A DNA stretch of 64,000 nucleotides from UBA6522 sp965262365 (GCA_965262365.1 OZ253541.1:3100001-3164000); one strand, 5' to 3'; shown: positions 1 through 8,835, counted from the stretch's first letter. Numbers and translations: made by a program. The notes: generated by a model from the sequence alone, not told the origin.

Positions 1-1041
1 GGTGAGGATGTCCTTGCGCAGCAGCGCATCGAGCACAGCAGCGGCTCGCGGACCCGTACGAAGCCCGACCAGCAAGCCCGCGCCGCAGGTCCCGGTCACC
101 GGACCGCGCACGCACGTCTCGCGGACGCAGGCCGACGTCTCACGCACGCGCGCCAGCAGATTGTCCGATTCGATGACCTCGAGCACCGTGTTGATTGACG
201 CGCAGGCCAGCGGCCCGCCGCCGAAGGTGCTGCCCAGGGCCCCGAAGCCGATGTCAGCGGCCAGGTCGGTACTCATCAACACCGCCGCACAAGGGAAACC
301 GCCGCCCAGCCCCTTGGCCGCCGTCAACAGGTCGGGCCGCACGCGGAACAGGTCGGCGCCGAACGGCGCGCCGAGTCGGCCAACGCCGGTTTGCACCTCA
401 TCCAGAATCAGCAACGCGCCGCTGCGGTCGCAGGATTCCCGTGCGGCCGCCATGAACGACCTTGAAAAATCAAAGGCGCCGGCCACGCCCTGCACCGGTT
501 CGATGATGACCGCCGCGGTATCGCTGTCCACAGCTGCCTGCAGGGCTTCGATGTCGTTCCGCGGTACGAACGTGACGTCAAATGGCGTGCGGGGGAAGCC
601 GTACCAGGACTTCTTTGCTCCCCAACTCACGGACGCCGCCGCGGCGGTGCGCCCGTGAAATGCGTGTTCCATCGAAACGACACTTGAACGACCGGTGGCT
701 CGCACGGCGATCCGCAGCGCGTTTTCGACGGCCTCGGCTCCGCTGTTGACGAAAAACACCCGCGACAGCGGATCCGGCGCGAAAGCAGCCAGCCGCTCGG
801 CAGCCTCGTCCCGAATCTTCATCGCAACGATATTGCTCTGGAATTGCAGGGCGGCTGCCTGCCGGCGGATCGCCTCGGTCAGACGAGGATGCGCGTACCC
901 CAGAGACGCCACGGCGTGCCCGCCGTAGAGGTCGAGGACGCGCCGACCGCTTTCGTCCAGAAGATAGACGCCATGCCCGCTGACCGACTGAAACGGCACC
1001 AGCGGATAGACCTCACCCAGATTGGCGGCCGGCATGTTCAT
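1..1041 (-). CDS. argD: Acetylornithine aminotransferase (class III, PLP), 3' end cut by window edge
   Basis: Class III PLP aminotransferase that in arginine synthesis transfers an amino group to N-acetylglutamate semialdehyde (or an N-succinyl analogue). About 347 codons are present and the C-terminus lies beyond the left edge. Visible family signatures are the PLP-ring segment ILDEVQTGVGR (near 365-420) and the Schiff-base lysine in AAKGLGGG (near 310). The ATG at 1041 overlaps the argC TGA by one base, so translation is coupled. An in-frame second ATG lies two codons in. Substrate is inferred from operon context; ornithine or succinylornithine aminotransferases look alike at this level. 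Confidence 0.9.
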   Translation of the reverse strand, partial: MNMPAANLGEVYPLVPFQSVSGHGVYLLDESGRRVLDLYGGHAVASLGYAHPRLTEAIRRQAAALQFQSNIVAMKIRDEAAERLAAFAPDPLSRVFFVNSGAEAVENALRIAVRATGRSSVVSMEHAFHGRTAAAASVSWGAKKSWYGFPRTPFDVTFVPRNDIEALQAAVDSDTAAVIIEPVQGVAGAFDFSRSFMAAARESCDRSGALLILDEVQTGVGRLGAPFGADLFRVRPDLLTAAKGLGGGFPCAAVLMSTDLAADIGFGALGSTFGGGPLACASINTVLEVIESDNLLARVRETSACVRETCVRGPVTGTCGAGLLVGLRTGPRAAAVLDALLRKDILT

Positions 1042-2102
1042 CAGACCCACCCCACGGGGGCTATCGGCAGACCCGTCGTGTCGGGCCAGCCCGCCAGCCG
1101 GTTGACCCACTGAATCGCCCCGCCGGCCGCGCCCTTGACCAGGTTGTCCAGGACGCAGCATACGGCGATGGCGCCCTCGTCCCGGTGTACGCTGAGCAGC
1201 GCATTGTTGGTCCCGACGATGTCCTTGAGGCGCGGCGGGGACTCAACAACGCGGACAAAGCTCGAATCGCGGTAGAAGTCCGCGAGCGCCGAGGCAATGT
1301 CGTCCACCCCGTTGGGCCCTGCCGGTTCGGCGAAAACCGTGGCGTGAATGCCGCGTGCGAAGGGGCCGGAGTGGGGTACGAAGTGAAGCTTGATTTCCTG
1401 CCCCGTGGCCGCCTGGGCCAATTCGCATACTTCGGGTGCATGTCGGTGTATCAAGGGCCGATAGGCGAACAGGTTGCTCTGGCGCAGGGGGTGGTGAGTC
1501 GTTTCCCGGGGCGTGCGACCGGCGCCCGTGCTGCCGGTGACGGCGCTGGCAAAGAACGACGGCTTCGCCGCCCCCAGTGAAACCAGCGGAACCAACGCAA
1601 GCAACATGGCCGTTGCGAAGCAGCCGGGTTGGGCCGCGTGGGGTGTGGACAGCGTGTTCAGGTGCTCCGGTACTGCGCAACTGAACGAATCCAGAAGCTG
1701 CGGCGCTTCATGCGCGGTGCCGTAGACCGACTCGAATCGTTCCGCGGAGCGGCTTCGAAAGTCTGCCGAGGCGTCAACGACCGACATCTGCACACCCGCA
1801 GCCTCGGCGCCCTCCAGGATTTTCGCCACAATCGACGCGGAGACCCCATGGGGTGCGGCGGAGATGACGATCCAGCGCGGCGCCTCCGAAAGTGCGTCGA
1901 TGGTCTCGTCCAGCGACGCGAACCGCGTTGCCGGGTAGACGGCACTCAGGTGACTGAAGGCCGAGGCGATCCGCTGCCCCGGCCGGCTCGCGGATACCGC
2001 GTACGCCAATTCCAGCCGCGGGTGGCCGGCCAGCAACGCCAGGACTTCCCCGGCCACATAACCGGTACCGCCAAGCACGATGACGGGTAGCGACTCGCTC
2101 AC
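1041..2102 (-). CDS. argC: N-acetyl-gamma-glutamyl-phosphate reductase
   Basis: NADPH-dependent reductase making N-acetylglutamate semialdehyde from the acyl phosphate, third step of arginine synthesis. The 353-residue protein has a Rossmann start (GGTGYVAGE, residues 11-19), the catalytic cysteine in QPGCFAT (Cys161) and the C-terminal segment HFVPHSGPFARG (241-252). Length is normal for the family. The start is GTG, overlapping the previous stop as GTGA, so it is translationally coupled to the upstream P-loop gene. Cytosolic; co-transcribed with argR, argG and argD. Confidence 0.95.
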   Translation of the reverse strand: MSESLPVIVLGGTGYVAGEVLALLAGHPRLELAYAVSASRPGQRIASAFSHLSAVYPATRFASLDETIDALSEAPRWIVISAAPHGVSASIVAKILEGAEAAGVQMSVVDASADFRSRSAERFESVYGTAHEAPQLLDSFSCAVPEHLNTLSTPHAAQPGCFATAMLLALVPLVSLGAAKPSFFASAVTGSTGAGRTPRETTHHPLRQSNLFAYRPLIHRHAPEVCELAQAATGQEIKLHFVPHSGPFARGIHATVFAEPAGPNGVDDIASALADFYRDSSFVRVVESPPRLKDIVGTNNALLSVHRDEGAIAVCCVLDNLVKGAAGGAIQWVNRLAGWPDTTGLPIAPVGWV

Positions 2103-3172
2103 GATGCATCCTCCAGTCGTGCCGGCCCAAGCCCCATGCGGTCATGTATGAGATCACCCAGTTCGGCGCCGTGGGTCAGCGCATTGGCCGCGGGCACTTT
2201 CATTCGTTCCTGGATAATCTCGATTCCCACCTGGTTGTCGGTAGCGGGACCGGTCACGGCGGCAGGTTCCAGTTGATACTTGTCGCGGAGCAACTTGACC
2301 CCGCCCCAGGCACCCACCGGATCGTTGGCGCACAGCACCACGGCGCTGAGCACGCGGCGGACCTCGGGATCCATCAGTATGGCGTCGACCCCGTAAGCGC
2401 CCAATAGCCCGTCACCCAGTTCGAAGACGATCGCGTCGGGCGCCTCCGCGGCAAGCGCCGACAACAGCTTGCGCGTCAGCGCCGGGGCATTTTCGGAAGT
2501 CGTACAGACGATGCCATGGTCCGTGAAGATGCCGGTATTGCGGGCGCCGGCATCCTCCATCACCAGGATATCCCGCTGCAACGCCACGCCGGTTGCCTTG
2601 AAGGCGTCAACCGTCAGTCCCATTTGACAAAATCGGCTCACCACGGCACAGACGGCAGCCGTCTTGCCGGAGTTCATGCAGGTGCCCGCGAACGCCACGA
2701 CGGGAATCCCATCCAGATTGAGGGCCGGCGGGTCGTCCGCGGGATGACCTGCGACGCGCGCCGGCACGCCGATGCGCTCGCCCAGGTAGGGGAAGTTCAG
2801 CACCACGCCGAGCACCCGGCAGTCGAAGGGCCGGCCGTGATTGGGATTCATCGAATCGCAGACCCCGAGTACGCCGCCCAGGTTCAATAGCTGGAGCACG
2901 TCCCCGGGTTCGAGCTTCTCCGGCAGGGACCCCGAGTAACCGAACAGCGCCTTGCGGTGCCCCAGGGCGCCGACGATGACATCGCCGCGCTTGACCTGCG
3001 CCATGCGGCCGCTGGTCAACTCCAGCGTGTTGTAGCGGGACTTGTTGTTCAATATTTCCGCGGCGATGAGCACCCCCTCCTCGCAGGGGATATCGGGACT
3101 CACGCGGATCTCACGCCCCAACTCGGCAGCGACGGCTACCGAGGCAATCTTGTCGACGACCACTTTGCGCAT
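2099..3172 (-). CDS. P-loop protein of unknown function in arginine operon (DUF1611-like)
   Basis: 357 residues. I do not recognise a standard arginine enzyme. The second half has a clear P-loop, AGTCMNSGKTA (162-172), followed by FKATG (191-195) and ELGDGLLG (251-258). The order P-loop, F-x-ATG, acidic-GxG resembles the C-terminal domain of DUF1611, a family that includes DgcN, described as a D-glutamate N-acetyltransferase. The N-terminal 150 residues are beta-rich with no motif I can name. It sits 3 bases after argG and overlaps argC by 4 bases. Inference: an arginine-pathway function, possibly supplying N-acetylglutamate. The DUF1611 link is from motif spacing only. Confidence 0.75.
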   Translation of the reverse strand: MRKVVVDKIASVAVAAELGREIRVSPDIPCEEGVLIAAEILNNKSRYNTLELTSGRMAQVKRGDVIVGALGHRKALFGYSGSLPEKLEPGDVLQLLNLGGVLGVCDSMNPNHGRPFDCRVLGVVLNFPYLGERIGVPARVAGHPADDPPALNLDGIPVVAFAGTCMNSGKTAAVCAVVSRFCQMGLTVDAFKATGVALQRDILVMEDAGARNTGIFTDHGIVCTTSENAPALTRKLLSALAAEAPDAIVFELGDGLLGAYGVDAILMDPEVRRVLSAVVLCANDPVGAWGGVKLLRDKYQLEPAAVTGPATDNQVGIEIIQERMKVPAANALTHGAELGDLIHDRMGLGPARLEDAS

Positions 3173-3175
3173 GGT

Positions 3176-4396
3176 TCAGCCCTCCGCCTCGCCGCCACGC
3201 GCACGAGTCTGCAGCAGCCCCGGCAGCGCCATGAGCCGCGAAAATCCCACCGCATCGGCCGCCGTCCACTCGCCGGCCGACTCACCGTACTGACCCCGGC
3301 TGGCGGCCATGAGCGAATGGGGAGATTCCACGCCGGTCACGAAAACGCTGCCCGGCCGCAGCAGGCAGTGGGTGGATCCCGTCACACGGGCCTGGGAAGA
3401 CGCCAGCAGCGCTTCGATATCGCGGCAGACGGGATCAAGCTGCTTGCCTTCGTGGATGAAGTCGCCGTAGGCGAGGCTAACTTGTTCCTTGATGCGTTGC
3501 TGCAGCGCCGACAGCGTCAGCTTTTCAAGCTCGCGGTGGGCGGTCAGCAGGATCTCCGCAGCCGGGGCTTCGAAGGCGACCCTCCCCTTCATGCCCAGTA
3601 TGGTGTCACCGAGGTGAATCCCGCGCCCGATGCCGTAGGCGGAACCGATCTGCTCCAGCCGTTCGATCGCGGTTACGGGGTCAAGCCGCTCGCCATCGAT
3701 GGCCACCGGCACACCGCACCGGAACCCCACGGTCAGTTCGCGAGACGACACGGGCTCATCCAGAGCGCCGCCGCTCAGGACCCACGCGGACTCGGGAATA
3801 CTCGCGGCGGAACCCAGCGTCTCCGTGCCCCCGATGGTGACACCCCACAGACCCCGGTTGATCGAGTACGCCGAACCGGCCGCCGGCAACGGCAGCCCCC
3901 GGTTCTCCAGGAACTCAATCTGATCCTGCCGGGCCCAGGCGTGATCCCGGACCGGCGCCAATACCTCGAACTCAGGCGCCAGGGTCTTGAGAACGATTTC
4001 AAAGCGCACCTGGTCGTTGCCGGCAGCCGTGCAACCATGGGCAACCGTCGCCGAACCAAGCTCCCGGGCCGCGTCGGCCAGGCAACGTGCCTGAATGCCG
4101 CGTTCGGCGCCCACACACAGCGGATACATCTGCCCCCGGCGGACGTTGCCCATGATCAGGTACTTGAGCACCTGGTCGAAGAAATTGCCCCGGGCTTCCA
4201 CGAGGATGTGATCCTCGGCGCCGAGTGCCGCTGCCTTTTCGGCAAGGGCCTGAGCCTCGACCGAGTCTATACCGCCCGTGTTGACCGTAACCGTCACCAC
4301 CGGACGAGCATGGGTTTCCTTCAGCCACGGCACGCAGAACGAGGTATCAAGGCCTCCGGAGAAGGCCAGCACGATGGGTTGACCGATGTTGCTCAC
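3176..4396 (-). CDS. argG: Argininosuccinate synthase
   Basis: Joins citrulline and aspartate with ATP, the penultimate arginine step. The protein is 406 residues with the PP-loop AFSGGLDTS (residues 10-18) typical of argininosuccinate synthase and N-type pyrophosphatases. The open frame extends upstream, but homology begins at GTG 4396, which overlaps the argR stop as GTGA; I choose that start. Translation is therefore coupled to the repressor gene. Cytosolic enzyme; second gene of the operon. Confidence 0.95.
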   Translation of the reverse strand: MSNIGQPIVLAFSGGLDTSFCVPWLKETHARPVVTVTVNTGGIDSVEAQALAEKAAALGAEDHILVEARGNFFDQVLKYLIMGNVRRGQMYPLCVGAERGIQARCLADAARELGSATVAHGCTAAGNDQVRFEIVLKTLAPEFEVLAPVRDHAWARQDQIEFLENRGLPLPAAGSAYSINRGLWGVTIGGTETLGSAASIPESAWVLSGGALDEPVSSRELTVGFRCGVPVAIDGERLDPVTAIERLEQIGSAYGIGRGIHLGDTILGMKGRVAFEAPAAEILLTAHRELEKLTLSALQQRIKEQVSLAYGDFIHEGKQLDPVCRDIEALLASSQARVTGSTHCLLRPGSVFVTGVESPHSLMAASRGQYGESAGEWTAADAVGFSRLMALPGLLQTRARGGEAEG

Positions 4397-4857
4397 TGGA
4401 CCGCCACCTGCCTGAGTGACCCCTGCAGTCGCGCACTCAGGCGACGCTGCGCTCCGGCGCCGGCAGTGGCGACGAATATCGTGTCGTCTCCCGAGATCGT
4501 GCCCACCACTTCCGGCCATTCGGCGCGGTCCAGGGTTACACAAACGCGCTGAGCAGCGCCCACAGCGGTGGTGATGACCAACAGGTTGGGCCCCGCCGGG
4601 CGGATGTTTCGAATAAACTCGGCCACCAGCCGGAGGGCATCGGCGTTATTCGGGCGACTCGGTTGGGGCAGGCTGTATCCGGCCGTCAGTTTCGCCACCC
4701 CCAGTTCGCGCAGGTCGCGGCTGATACTGGACTGGGTGGCTTCAAGCCCCTTGGCACGAAGCAAGGGAACCAGCTCCGACTGGCGTCGAATCTCGTGATT
4801 CCGCAGCAGTTCTGCAATGGCTCGGCGACGGCGGCGTTGGTTGGTGACGGCAGGCAT
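4393..4857 (-). CDS. argR: Arginine repressor ArgR
   Basis: 154-residue arginine-responsive regulator. The N-terminal winged helix holds the recognition segment TQSSISRDLRELG (about 41-53). The C-terminal oligomerisation and arginine-binding domain contains GTISGDDTIFVA. As first gene of the argR-argG-P-loop-argC-argD operon it very likely represses its own transcript through the AT-rich site just upstream. Family knowledge: ArgR is a hexamer that binds 18-bp ARG boxes with L-arginine. Confidence 0.95.
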   Translation of the reverse strand: MPAVTNQRRRRRAIAELLRNHEIRRQSELVPLLRAKGLEATQSSISRDLRELGVAKLTAGYSLPQPSRPNNADALRLVAEFIRNIRPAGPNLLVITTAVGAAQRVCVTLDRAEWPEVVGTISGDDTIFVATAGAGAQRRLSARLQGSLRQVAVQ

Positions 4858-4879
4858 GGGTGCTAACTTAGCATAAATG

Positions 4880-4915
4880 TGCGCATAGATTAATTATTAT
4901 GTGCAAAGAATGCAA
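4880..4915 (-). promoter_or_regulatory. argR-operon promoter with inverted repeat
   Basis: Read on the minus strand, a -35-like TTGCAT (4915-4910) is followed after 17 bases by TAATCT (4892-4887). An imperfect inverted repeat (TGCGCATAG 4880-4888, TTATGTGCA 4897-4905) overlaps the -10. The AT-rich block is sharply unlike the surrounding GC-rich DNA, as expected for an ARG-box operator, though it does not match the E. coli box closely. Bases 4916-5100 hold no gene I can support. Confidence 0.6.
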
Positions 4916-5100
4916 TGCTCAACCTTGTCCAATGAGACAGGAGCCCGAGCGAAGCATCGGTAGCAGCGGCTCGGGTTACACTCAAATCCGGGCAACCCGA
5001 CTGGTTTCTGCGTGCCGCGCCGGTATTGGATTCAACTCGCTCGCGGCGACTGCCCGGCAGCCGGGTTTGCCACGGGTCACCAGAACAAGGGAAGCACTGG

Positions 5101-5775
5101 ATGGAGCAGACGCAAGTGAATGCGATTGAAATCAGTACGGGTACGAACCCTGCCTGGTCGCTGATTTTTCTCCACGGTCTGGGCGCTGACGGTCATGACT
5201 TCGCTCCGCTGCCCGGGGAGATGGATCTCCCGGTGGCCGTGCGCTTCGTATTGCCCCACGCACCGGTCACGCCGGTCACAATCAACGGCGGATTGTCCAT
5301 GCCGGCCTGGTACGACATTCTCACGCTGGATTGGAACGGACGCGAGGACGCCGCCGGAGTCCGCAACAGCGCCCGAAATTTGCAGGGCCTGATCAGGCGC
5401 GAGACGGAACGGGGAATCCCCTCCAACCGTGTTTTCATCGGGGGTTTTTCCCAAGGAGGCTCGGTGGCGCTATATACCGGTCCGCGCTATCCGGAACCGC
5501 TTGCCGGGATCATTGCCCTGTCCACCTGGCTGCCGCAGTCCGCGACGCTGGCGGAGGAGAATTCCGCGGCCAACCGGTCCCTGCCCGTCTTCATGGCGCA
5601 CGGCACGCACGACCCGACGATTCCGATGATGTTCGGCGCCCGCTCGCGCGACCAGCTTCGCGCACAGGGCCACGACGTGGAATGGAACACCTACTCCATG
5701 GAGCATGCAGTCTGCGCCCAGGAAATCGCCGACATCAACGACTGGCTTGCATCCCGTCTGCAGATGCCGGACTGA
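5101..5775 (+). CDS. Alpha/beta-hydrolase carboxylesterase (acyl-protein thioesterase/EstB family)
   Basis: 224-residue cytosolic serine esterase. It has the oxyanion segment LIFLHGLGADG (21-31), the nucleophile elbow GGFSQGG with Ser117, Asp171 in GTHDPTIP and His202 in MEHAV, a complete triad in normal spacing. The start at ATG 5101 gives the usual family N-terminus; an upstream in-frame extension has no family similarity. Substrates of this family are short-chain esters or thioesters; the physiological one is unknown. Its 3' end overlaps the convergent NRDE gene by 41 bases. Confidence 0.88.
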   Translation: MEQTQVNAIEISTGTNPAWSLIFLHGLGADGHDFAPLPGEMDLPVAVRFVLPHAPVTPVTINGGLSMPAWYDILTLDWNGREDAAGVRNSARNLQGLIRRETERGIPSNRVFIGGFSQGGSVALYTGPRYPEPLAGIIALSTWLPQSATLAEENSAANRSLPVFMAHGTHDPTIPMMFGARSRDQLRAQGHDVEWNTYSMEHAVCAQEIADINDWLASRLQMPD

Positions 5776-6514
5776 AACGGAAGGTGCTCTCGCCCTGCAG
5801 CCGCCCGTCGGGATCGAATCGGCGCTCGACGAATATCAGTTCCCCGTCTCGTGACAGGAGCACCAGGGTCGAAGAGCGCGTCCCGTAGCGTTCGTCCCTG
5901 ACAAACACGGCGCGCGTACGCCAGTGCAGGTTTGTCCCGTCAGCACCGTAACCGTGCGAGTTACGGCTTTCCAACATCTCGAACAGTTGCCTGATCAATT
6001 CGTTCTGACGGGGCTCGTTTTCAAGAATCGCGGCGAGGCGGGAAGCGGCAAACTCCACTTTCGGCCACGGCGTTCCCAACGGCGCGTTACTCAATACGTG
6101 GATACCCGCCGCCAGCCGTTTCGCGCCGGATCGATTGGCGGAATGGAACAGCCCCTCGCCATCGAACAGCAGAAGGTTGCACGGCCCGTAGTCCACAGGC
6201 GCCCTCGCCCTCTCGTCGCAGAAGGGTTCCGCCGCGCACGGGGCTGCCAAAAAGTCGCTGACCAGGCGTCCACGGGAACCGGAAAAGACCCGGCCTGGCG
6301 GCGAGGGTTGGTTGGTTACGGCCGCAAACCGGCCGCGCCGGTCAACGGCCAACCAACTTCCTCCTGCCTCGATATCCCGCCCCCCCAGGATGCCGGAGGG
6401 ATCCGTCCACCAGTCGGCGGCGGCGGTGGGCCTGCGGTGGGATTCATCGCGATTGGCCGCGACCACAACAGGGAAGGCTTCGCAGACGCCGACCGCGAAG
6501 GCGGCAAGGCACAC
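5735..6514 (-). CDS. NRDE (TANGO2-type) family protein
   Basis: 259 residues opening with the family hallmark: an N-terminal MCLAAFA start and VVAANRDES (about residues 17-25), then GGRDIEAGGSW and the TNQ segment. Bacterial and eukaryotic TANGO2/NRDE proteins share this N-terminal-nucleophile-like fold. The N-terminal cysteine after the initiator Met is conserved. Biochemical role is not established. The start is GTG at 6514, six bases after the FlhC-like gene, so the two may be co-transcribed. Confidence 0.85.
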   Translation of the reverse strand: MCLAAFAVGVCEAFPVVVAANRDESHRRPTAAADWWTDPSGILGGRDIEAGGSWLAVDRRGRFAAVTNQPSPPGRVFSGSRGRLVSDFLAAPCAAEPFCDERARAPVDYGPCNLLLFDGEGLFHSANRSGAKRLAAGIHVLSNAPLGTPWPKVEFAASRLAAILENEPRQNELIRQLFEMLESRNSHGYGADGTNLHWRTRAVFVRDERYGTRSSTLVLLSRDGELIFVERRFDPDGRLQGESTFRFSPASADGMQASR

Positions 6515-6520
6515 CGTCGT

Positions 6521-7108
6521 CTACTCCATCGCCGACTGGCCGCGCGGTGCGCCCCTTACCGGAACCGAGCGCAGCGTCAGGCAGGCCGGGCAGTCGCTGC
6601 GCGGCAGCGCCAATTGATCGTACACATAGGCGATCGAGCAGACGTCGCAGTGAGCCAGTCGCAACTCGTCGCCGCGACGGATGCTCTGCAACAGGTTCCA
6701 ACCCCATTCGAAACTCAGGGTCGGTTCGGAAATGACCATTCTGTGCGTCTCGAAACACTGGCAGAAGCGGTGCCCCATGGCCACATTTCCCCTGAGACGA
6801 GGCCCCGGGGGATCGTCGATGGAGACCAGGCCGTTTGCCAGAAGCATGCTGACGAACGCCCCTGACTCCAGTGCACGCGCCGATGAGCGGATGAGCGGGC
6901 CAACTTGCGTGGGTGACTTTCCGCGGCGGCGCTTGACCGGCACCCCTTCAACAAACTTGAAATAGCTGGTATAGAGCTTGCGTATCCGATCATCGCTGAG
7001 ACCCGTCCAATAGCGAATCGTCCCGGTTCGCGCTTCGTGCCGAATCATTCGCATCGCGAGTTCGAATCGGTTTCGCTCCCCTCTGTAGCGATTATCGGTT
7101 GCCCTCAT
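6521..7108 (-). CDS. FlhC-like zinc-binding transcriptional regulator
   Basis: 195 residues that follow the FlhC layout: an N-terminal helical part with RIRKLY near residue 43 (E. coli FlhC has RLIKLYK), a central aromatic-rich region, and a C-terminal zinc site made of CDVC and CPAC about 16 residues apart (about 153-156 and 173-176), matching the four-cysteine site of FlhC. In enterobacteria FlhC with FlhD activates flagellar class II promoters. No flagellar gene is in this window, so the target is unknown. It diverges from an FlhD-like gene, which strongly supports the call. Confidence 0.7.
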   Translation of the reverse strand: MRATDNRYRGERNRFELAMRMIRHEARTGTIRYWTGLSDDRIRKLYTSYFKFVEGVPVKRRRGKSPTQVGPLIRSSARALESGAFVSMLLANGLVSIDDPPGPRLRGNVAMGHRFCQCFETHRMVISEPTLSFEWGWNLLQSIRRGDELRLAHCDVCSIAYVYDQLALPRSDCPACLTLRSVPVRGAPRGQSAME

Positions 7109-7180
7109 TCCCGCTTTCCCTTCGCATCGCCCACTTTAGAGATATTAGCCCAGGCGACTCTTTCTTGGTATTTTAGGTTT
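7109..7180. promoter_or_regulatory. Divergent control region between FlhC-like and FlhD-like genes
   Basis: The 72 bases between the two start codons must hold the leader and promoter elements of both genes. It contains an AT-rich run around 7150-7180. I cannot assign convincing -35/-10 pairs by eye. Confidence 0.4.
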
Positions 7181-7798
7181 ATGCACATTCCAACAAGAAA
7201 CGATGCCAACCTGCTTCATCCGGGTCCGCAGCCAGACGACTTGAGAGACATTCGGGAGTTGAATCTGCTGTTCCTGATTCTGCTGCAGAGTCGAGCGCGG
7301 CGGGGCGCTCATTGCTTTGGTCTGGCGCCACCTGTCAGGCGCCGTATTCGGGATGCCTCAGACGGTGCTCTGAAGGGCGTGTCGAAGTTTCCCAGAACCG
7401 TTTTCGCGCTGAATCTGGACTGCATCAGAACGGGGCCGGAGATTCCCGAAGAACGTGACGACCAGGCGCGCCGGGCACGGCATGCACTGGCTCTGACGGC
7501 TGTCCTTACGGCCTGGAACATGGCACGTCAACGCTGCTTCCACGCAAAAGTCTTCCTCGGTCTCTCGGAGGATGAGTCACGCCGTCTGCAGGCCCTGCCG
7601 ATGATGAAGCTGCATGAACTGGCCGAACATCCGGCGCTGCTTCGTTGCGCATTCGCCGACGCCGTGGGCCTGTGGACGCGCCTTGTCCAGCACGGCGAGC
7701 GCGGTCTGCCGACTTCATTGCGGCTACTCGGTCTGCAACCGAAGCTATTTACCGACGCAGGTGAAGTTCGCACGTCATACTCCTCCCGCATCGCCTGA
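7181..7798 (+). CDS. Tandem FlhD-like regulator (two FlhD domains in one chain)
   Basis: 205 residues. Residues 21-81 align by eye with E. coli FlhD residues 8-70: LRDIRELNLLFLILLQ against LKHIYDINLSYLLLAQ, continuing through a lone GL and a closing L-x-L-D. Residues about 103-160 repeat the pattern (LALTAVLTAWNMARQ, then FLGLSEDESRRLQ and LHELAEHP), close to FlhD LGINEEMATTL and VKLAETN. FlhD normally is a homodimer of about 116 residues, so this looks like a fused pseudo-dimer. Cysteines lie at similar places in each half (Cys81, Cys156). Start ATG 7181; a longer upstream frame lacks similarity. Confidence 0.7.
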   Translation: MHIPTRNDANLLHPGPQPDDLRDIRELNLLFLILLQSRARRGAHCFGLAPPVRRRIRDASDGALKGVSKFPRTVFALNLDCIRTGPEIPEERDDQARRARHALALTAVLTAWNMARQRCFHAKVFLGLSEDESRRLQALPMMKLHELAEHPALLRCAFADAVGLWTRLVQHGERGLPTSLRLLGLQPKLFTDAGEVRTSYSSRIA

Positions 7799-7911
7799 AA
7801 CTGAGTCCGCCCTGCCCCGGTAAGATACTCGTGTGATGCTCGCGCGGGCTGAGTAGAATAAGTCGACACCCCGGCCAGTACGGACTTCATTCGCGGCGGG
7901 AGATTCAGGAA

Positions 7912-8835
7912 TTGCACGCGCTGGAGCTGAGACAACTTCGCAAGACCTATCCGAGCGGCGTCGAAGCGCTTCGGGGCATCGACCTGCGCGTGAGGCAGGG
8001 GGACTTTTTTGCACTGCTGGGCCCCAACGGCGCCGGCAAGACCACGGCCATCGGAATCATCACCTCCCTGGTCAACAAGACCGGCGGCAACGTGTCCGTG
8101 TTCGGCTACGATCTGGACCGCCAGCGCGAAGCCGCCAAGGCCTGTATCGGCGTGGTTCCCCAGGAAATCAACCTGAACATGTTCGAAAAATGCAGCAACA
8201 TCCTGATCAACCAGGCTGGCTACTATGGCGTTCCGCGCTCCGTGGCCAGGCAGCGTGCGGAAAAATACCTCAAGGCGTTGCACCTCTGGGACCGCCGTGA
8301 CCAGATGTCCAGGACGCTGTCCGGCGGCATGAAACGCCGGCTGATGATCGCCCGCGCGCTGGTCCACCACCCCCGGCTGTTGATACTGGATGAACCCACC
8401 GCCGGCGTGGACATCGAGATCCGCCGTTCCATGTGGAAACTCATGACCGAGATAAACGAAGACGGCATGACGATCATCCTCACCACCCACTACCTTCACG
8501 AGGCGGAGAGTTTCTGCCGCAACATCGCCATCATCGACGAGGGCCGGATCATCGAGAATGACTCCATGGTCAACGTGGTGCGCAAGCTCAAGCGCGAGGT
8601 GTTCGTGCTGACGCTGGAGGAATCCCTGCAACGGGCGCCGGACCTTCCCGGTTATCAGGTGCAACTGCGCAACGAACACGAAATCGAAGTCGACGTCGAA
8701 CAGGAGCAGGGCCTGAACGCATTATTCCAGGTGATTTCGGACCAATCCCTGCACGTAGCGAGCATGCGAACGAAATCCAACCGTCTGGAGGAACTCTTCA
8801 TGCACCTTGTCGATGACAAGGCGGGTACAGGTTGA
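7912..8835 (+). CDS. yadG: ABC transporter ATP-binding protein (YadG-like)
   Basis: Full ABC ATPase of about 307 residues: Walker A GPNGAGKTT (37-45), signature LSGGMKRR, Walker B LLILDEPTAGVD, and the switch histidine in ILTTHYLHEAE. The C-terminal extension after residue 220 is usual in ABC-2 exporters. It starts with TTG at 7912 after a GGGAG/AGGA region. Its stop overlaps the permease start by one base. Together they form an ABC-2 exporter of the YadGH type; the substrate is unknown. Confidence 0.92.
   Translation: MHALELRQLRKTYPSGVEALRGIDLRVRQGDFFALLGPNGAGKTTAIGIITSLVNKTGGNVSVFGYDLDRQREAAKACIGVVPQEINLNMFEKCSNILINQAGYYGVPRSVARQRAEKYLKALHLWDRRDQMSRTLSGGMKRRLMIARALVHHPRLLILDEPTAGVDIEIRRSMWKLMTEINEDGMTIILTTHYLHEAESFCRNIAIIDEGRIIENDSMVNVVRKLKREVFVLTLEESLQRAPDLPGYQVQLRNEHEIEVDVEQEQGLNALFQVISDQSLHVASMRTKSNRLEELFMHLVDDKAGTG

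Noticed and set aside
4899..5129. Cysteine-containing short frame (76 codons) on the plus strand before the esterase.
   Set aside because: No ribosome site or family pattern; overlaps the argR promoter region and the esterase start in another frame.
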